Shown here: piece after piece, positions 12,797-13,365 of the stretch | Layout of the letters: every line of letters begins with the position of its first letter | Numbering within the stretch: position 1 is the first letter of the stretch | Assembly: GCA_034437795.1 (NCBI GenBank) | Contig: DAOTTI010000124.1 | Location: 1 to 13,365 of the forward strand | DNA: 13,365 nt | Origin: DAOTTI01 sp034437795 | GTDB taxonomy: Bacteria; Chloroflexota; UBA11872; UBA12225 | Reading direction: 5' to 3' | Program-made: the position numbers and the translations under genes | Notes under the pieces: generated by a model | Told to the model about the DNA's origin: nothing | The model's input: the letters and a program-made list of their open reading frames with translations, nothing else | Database searches by the model: none

Positions 12797-13365
12797 ATGG
12801 TTGGACCACCACGAGCCCTTGATCGCTATGACCGTGATGACGGCTCCACCTTCGACCGCGGGCACCGTGACTACAGCCCCCGCGAATACGGTCTGGTGTA
12901 CGAGCGGGGAGAGCCGGACCCGCGGGTCGGCATGTACTTCGCCCCCCGGTGGCGGGGCGCGGCGTTCGAGGAGCCGGCGTACGCGGGAGGCGGGCGCGGC
13001 GGGCGCCCGACGTTCAGCCCGTATTACGGACGCTACATCTTCCCGGGCGGGCCATTCGGCTGGCGGAGCGCGTACGGGGGCCCGCCGGTGCAGGCCGGGG
13101 GCGCATGGTCCACGGTCGGGTGGGGCGACTATACCGGCAAGGGGCCCCGCGGCTACCGGCGCAGCGACTCGCGGATCTTCGAAGACGTCTGCGACCTCCT
13201 GAGCTGGAACCCGGAGCTAGACGCCAGCGACATCGAGGTGGACGTGCAGAATGGCGAGGTCACGCTGCGGGGCACGGTCGAGAGCCGGCGGGACAAGCGC
13301 CTGGCGGAGGACGTCGCGGAGTCGGTACCGGGCGTGGTGGATGTGCACAACCAGCTGCGCGTTCG
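12797..13365 (+). CDS. BON-domain protein with Gly/Tyr/Arg-rich N-terminus (3' end beyond window)
   Basis: The frame is open from ATG 12797 to the right edge (189 codons plus two bases). Residues about 122-189 form a BON domain: 'RRSDSRIFEDVCDLL', 'ELDASDIEVDVQNGEVTLRGTVESR', 'KRLAEDVAESVPGVVDVHNQLRV'. BON domains occur in envelope and stress proteins and are thought to bind phospholipid or ligands. The first 120 residues are low-complexity, rich in Gly, Tyr, Arg and Pro, with no signal peptide, so the protein may be cytosolic or peripheral. This N-terminal makeup before a BON domain is seen in a group of bacterial stress-associated proteins. Start: the only ATG after the upstream in-frame stop (12776-12778) that gives the full repetitive region; its SD is weak (an AGG at 12791-12793). 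A second BON domain or other domain may follow past the window. Confidence 0.86.
   Translation, partial: MVGPPRALDRYDRDDGSTFDRGHRDYSPREYGLVYERGEPDPRVGMYFAPRWRGAAFEEPAYAGGGRGGRPTFSPYYGRYIFPGGPFGWRSAYGGPPVQAGGAWSTVGWGDYTGKGPRGYRRSDSRIFEDVCDLLSWNPELDASDIEVDVQNGEVTLRGTVESRRDKRLAEDVAESVPGVVDVHNQLRV

Noticed and set aside
12550..13202. Open frames on both strands over the BON gene 5' region (12550-12798 minus, 12564-13202 plus, 12581-12865 minus)
   Set aside because: They are shadows or translations of the 24-bp repeat; only the frame starting at 12797 leads into a recognisable BON domain.
1..13365. CRISPR array, transposase, integrase or defence gene
   Set aside because: No regularly spaced repeat series and no DDE, serine or tyrosine recombinase, nuclease or helicase motifs were seen in any frame I read.

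Overview
This is a GC-rich, gene-dense bacterial chromosomal window. The combination of a Tat/lipobox-type DUF3048 lipoprotein, a fused MFS-like/spermidine-synthase-like protein, a DUF2071 protein, a DksA/TraR zinc-finger protein, a BON-domain protein and 'CCTCACCCC...CTCCGACACGGAG' intergenic hairpins suggests a Chloroflexota lineage (for example Thermomicrobia/Sphaerobacter-like). That placement is inference from gene types and base composition, not from a marker gene. No rRNA, tRNA, CRISPR array, transposase or phage gene was recognised.

Layout. (1) Positions 1-3629, minus strand: an alpha/beta hydrolase (acetyl-xylan-esterase-like) that runs off the left edge, and upstream of it a large S45 penicillin-acylase-family Ntn hydrolase. 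They are separated by a 346-bp spacer holding palindromic repeats. (2) Positions 3630-3842: a divergent promoter region with a perfect tandem repeat of 12 bp (period 13). (3) Positions 3843-8735, plus strand: an apparent three-gene operon with 29-bp and 4-bp gaps: a sulfatase-fold hydrolase, an NAD-dependent 2-hydroxyacid dehydrogenase, and an 800-residue membrane protein fused to a spermidine-synthase-like domain. (4) Positions 8752-10889, minus strand: a DUF3048 lipoprotein that converges on the operon with a 16-bp gap, and a DUF2071 (YqjF-like) protein. (5) Positions 10890-11309: a repeat-rich spacer. (6) Positions 11310-12363, minus strand: two small cysteine-rich zinc-binding proteins, one DksA/TraR-type and one of unknown family with two CxxC pairs. 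(7) Position 12797 to the right edge, plus strand: a BON-domain protein, incomplete.

How it fits together. The acylase, the esterase-like hydrolase and the sulfatase-fold enzyme are all hydrolases of esters or amides, and the dehydrogenase handles 2-hydroxy/2-keto acids, so the left two thirds look like scavenging or catabolic functions. No specific pathway can be read from the sequence. The most notable molecular features are a threonine where the formylglycine-forming cysteine of true sulfatases should be, a spermidine-synthase-like domain that has lost one polyamine-binding aspartate, and a visible internal duplication of that protein's membrane half. Both terminal genes (hydrolase at the left, BON protein at the right) are cut by the window. 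I see no convincing novel defence or mobile system here.
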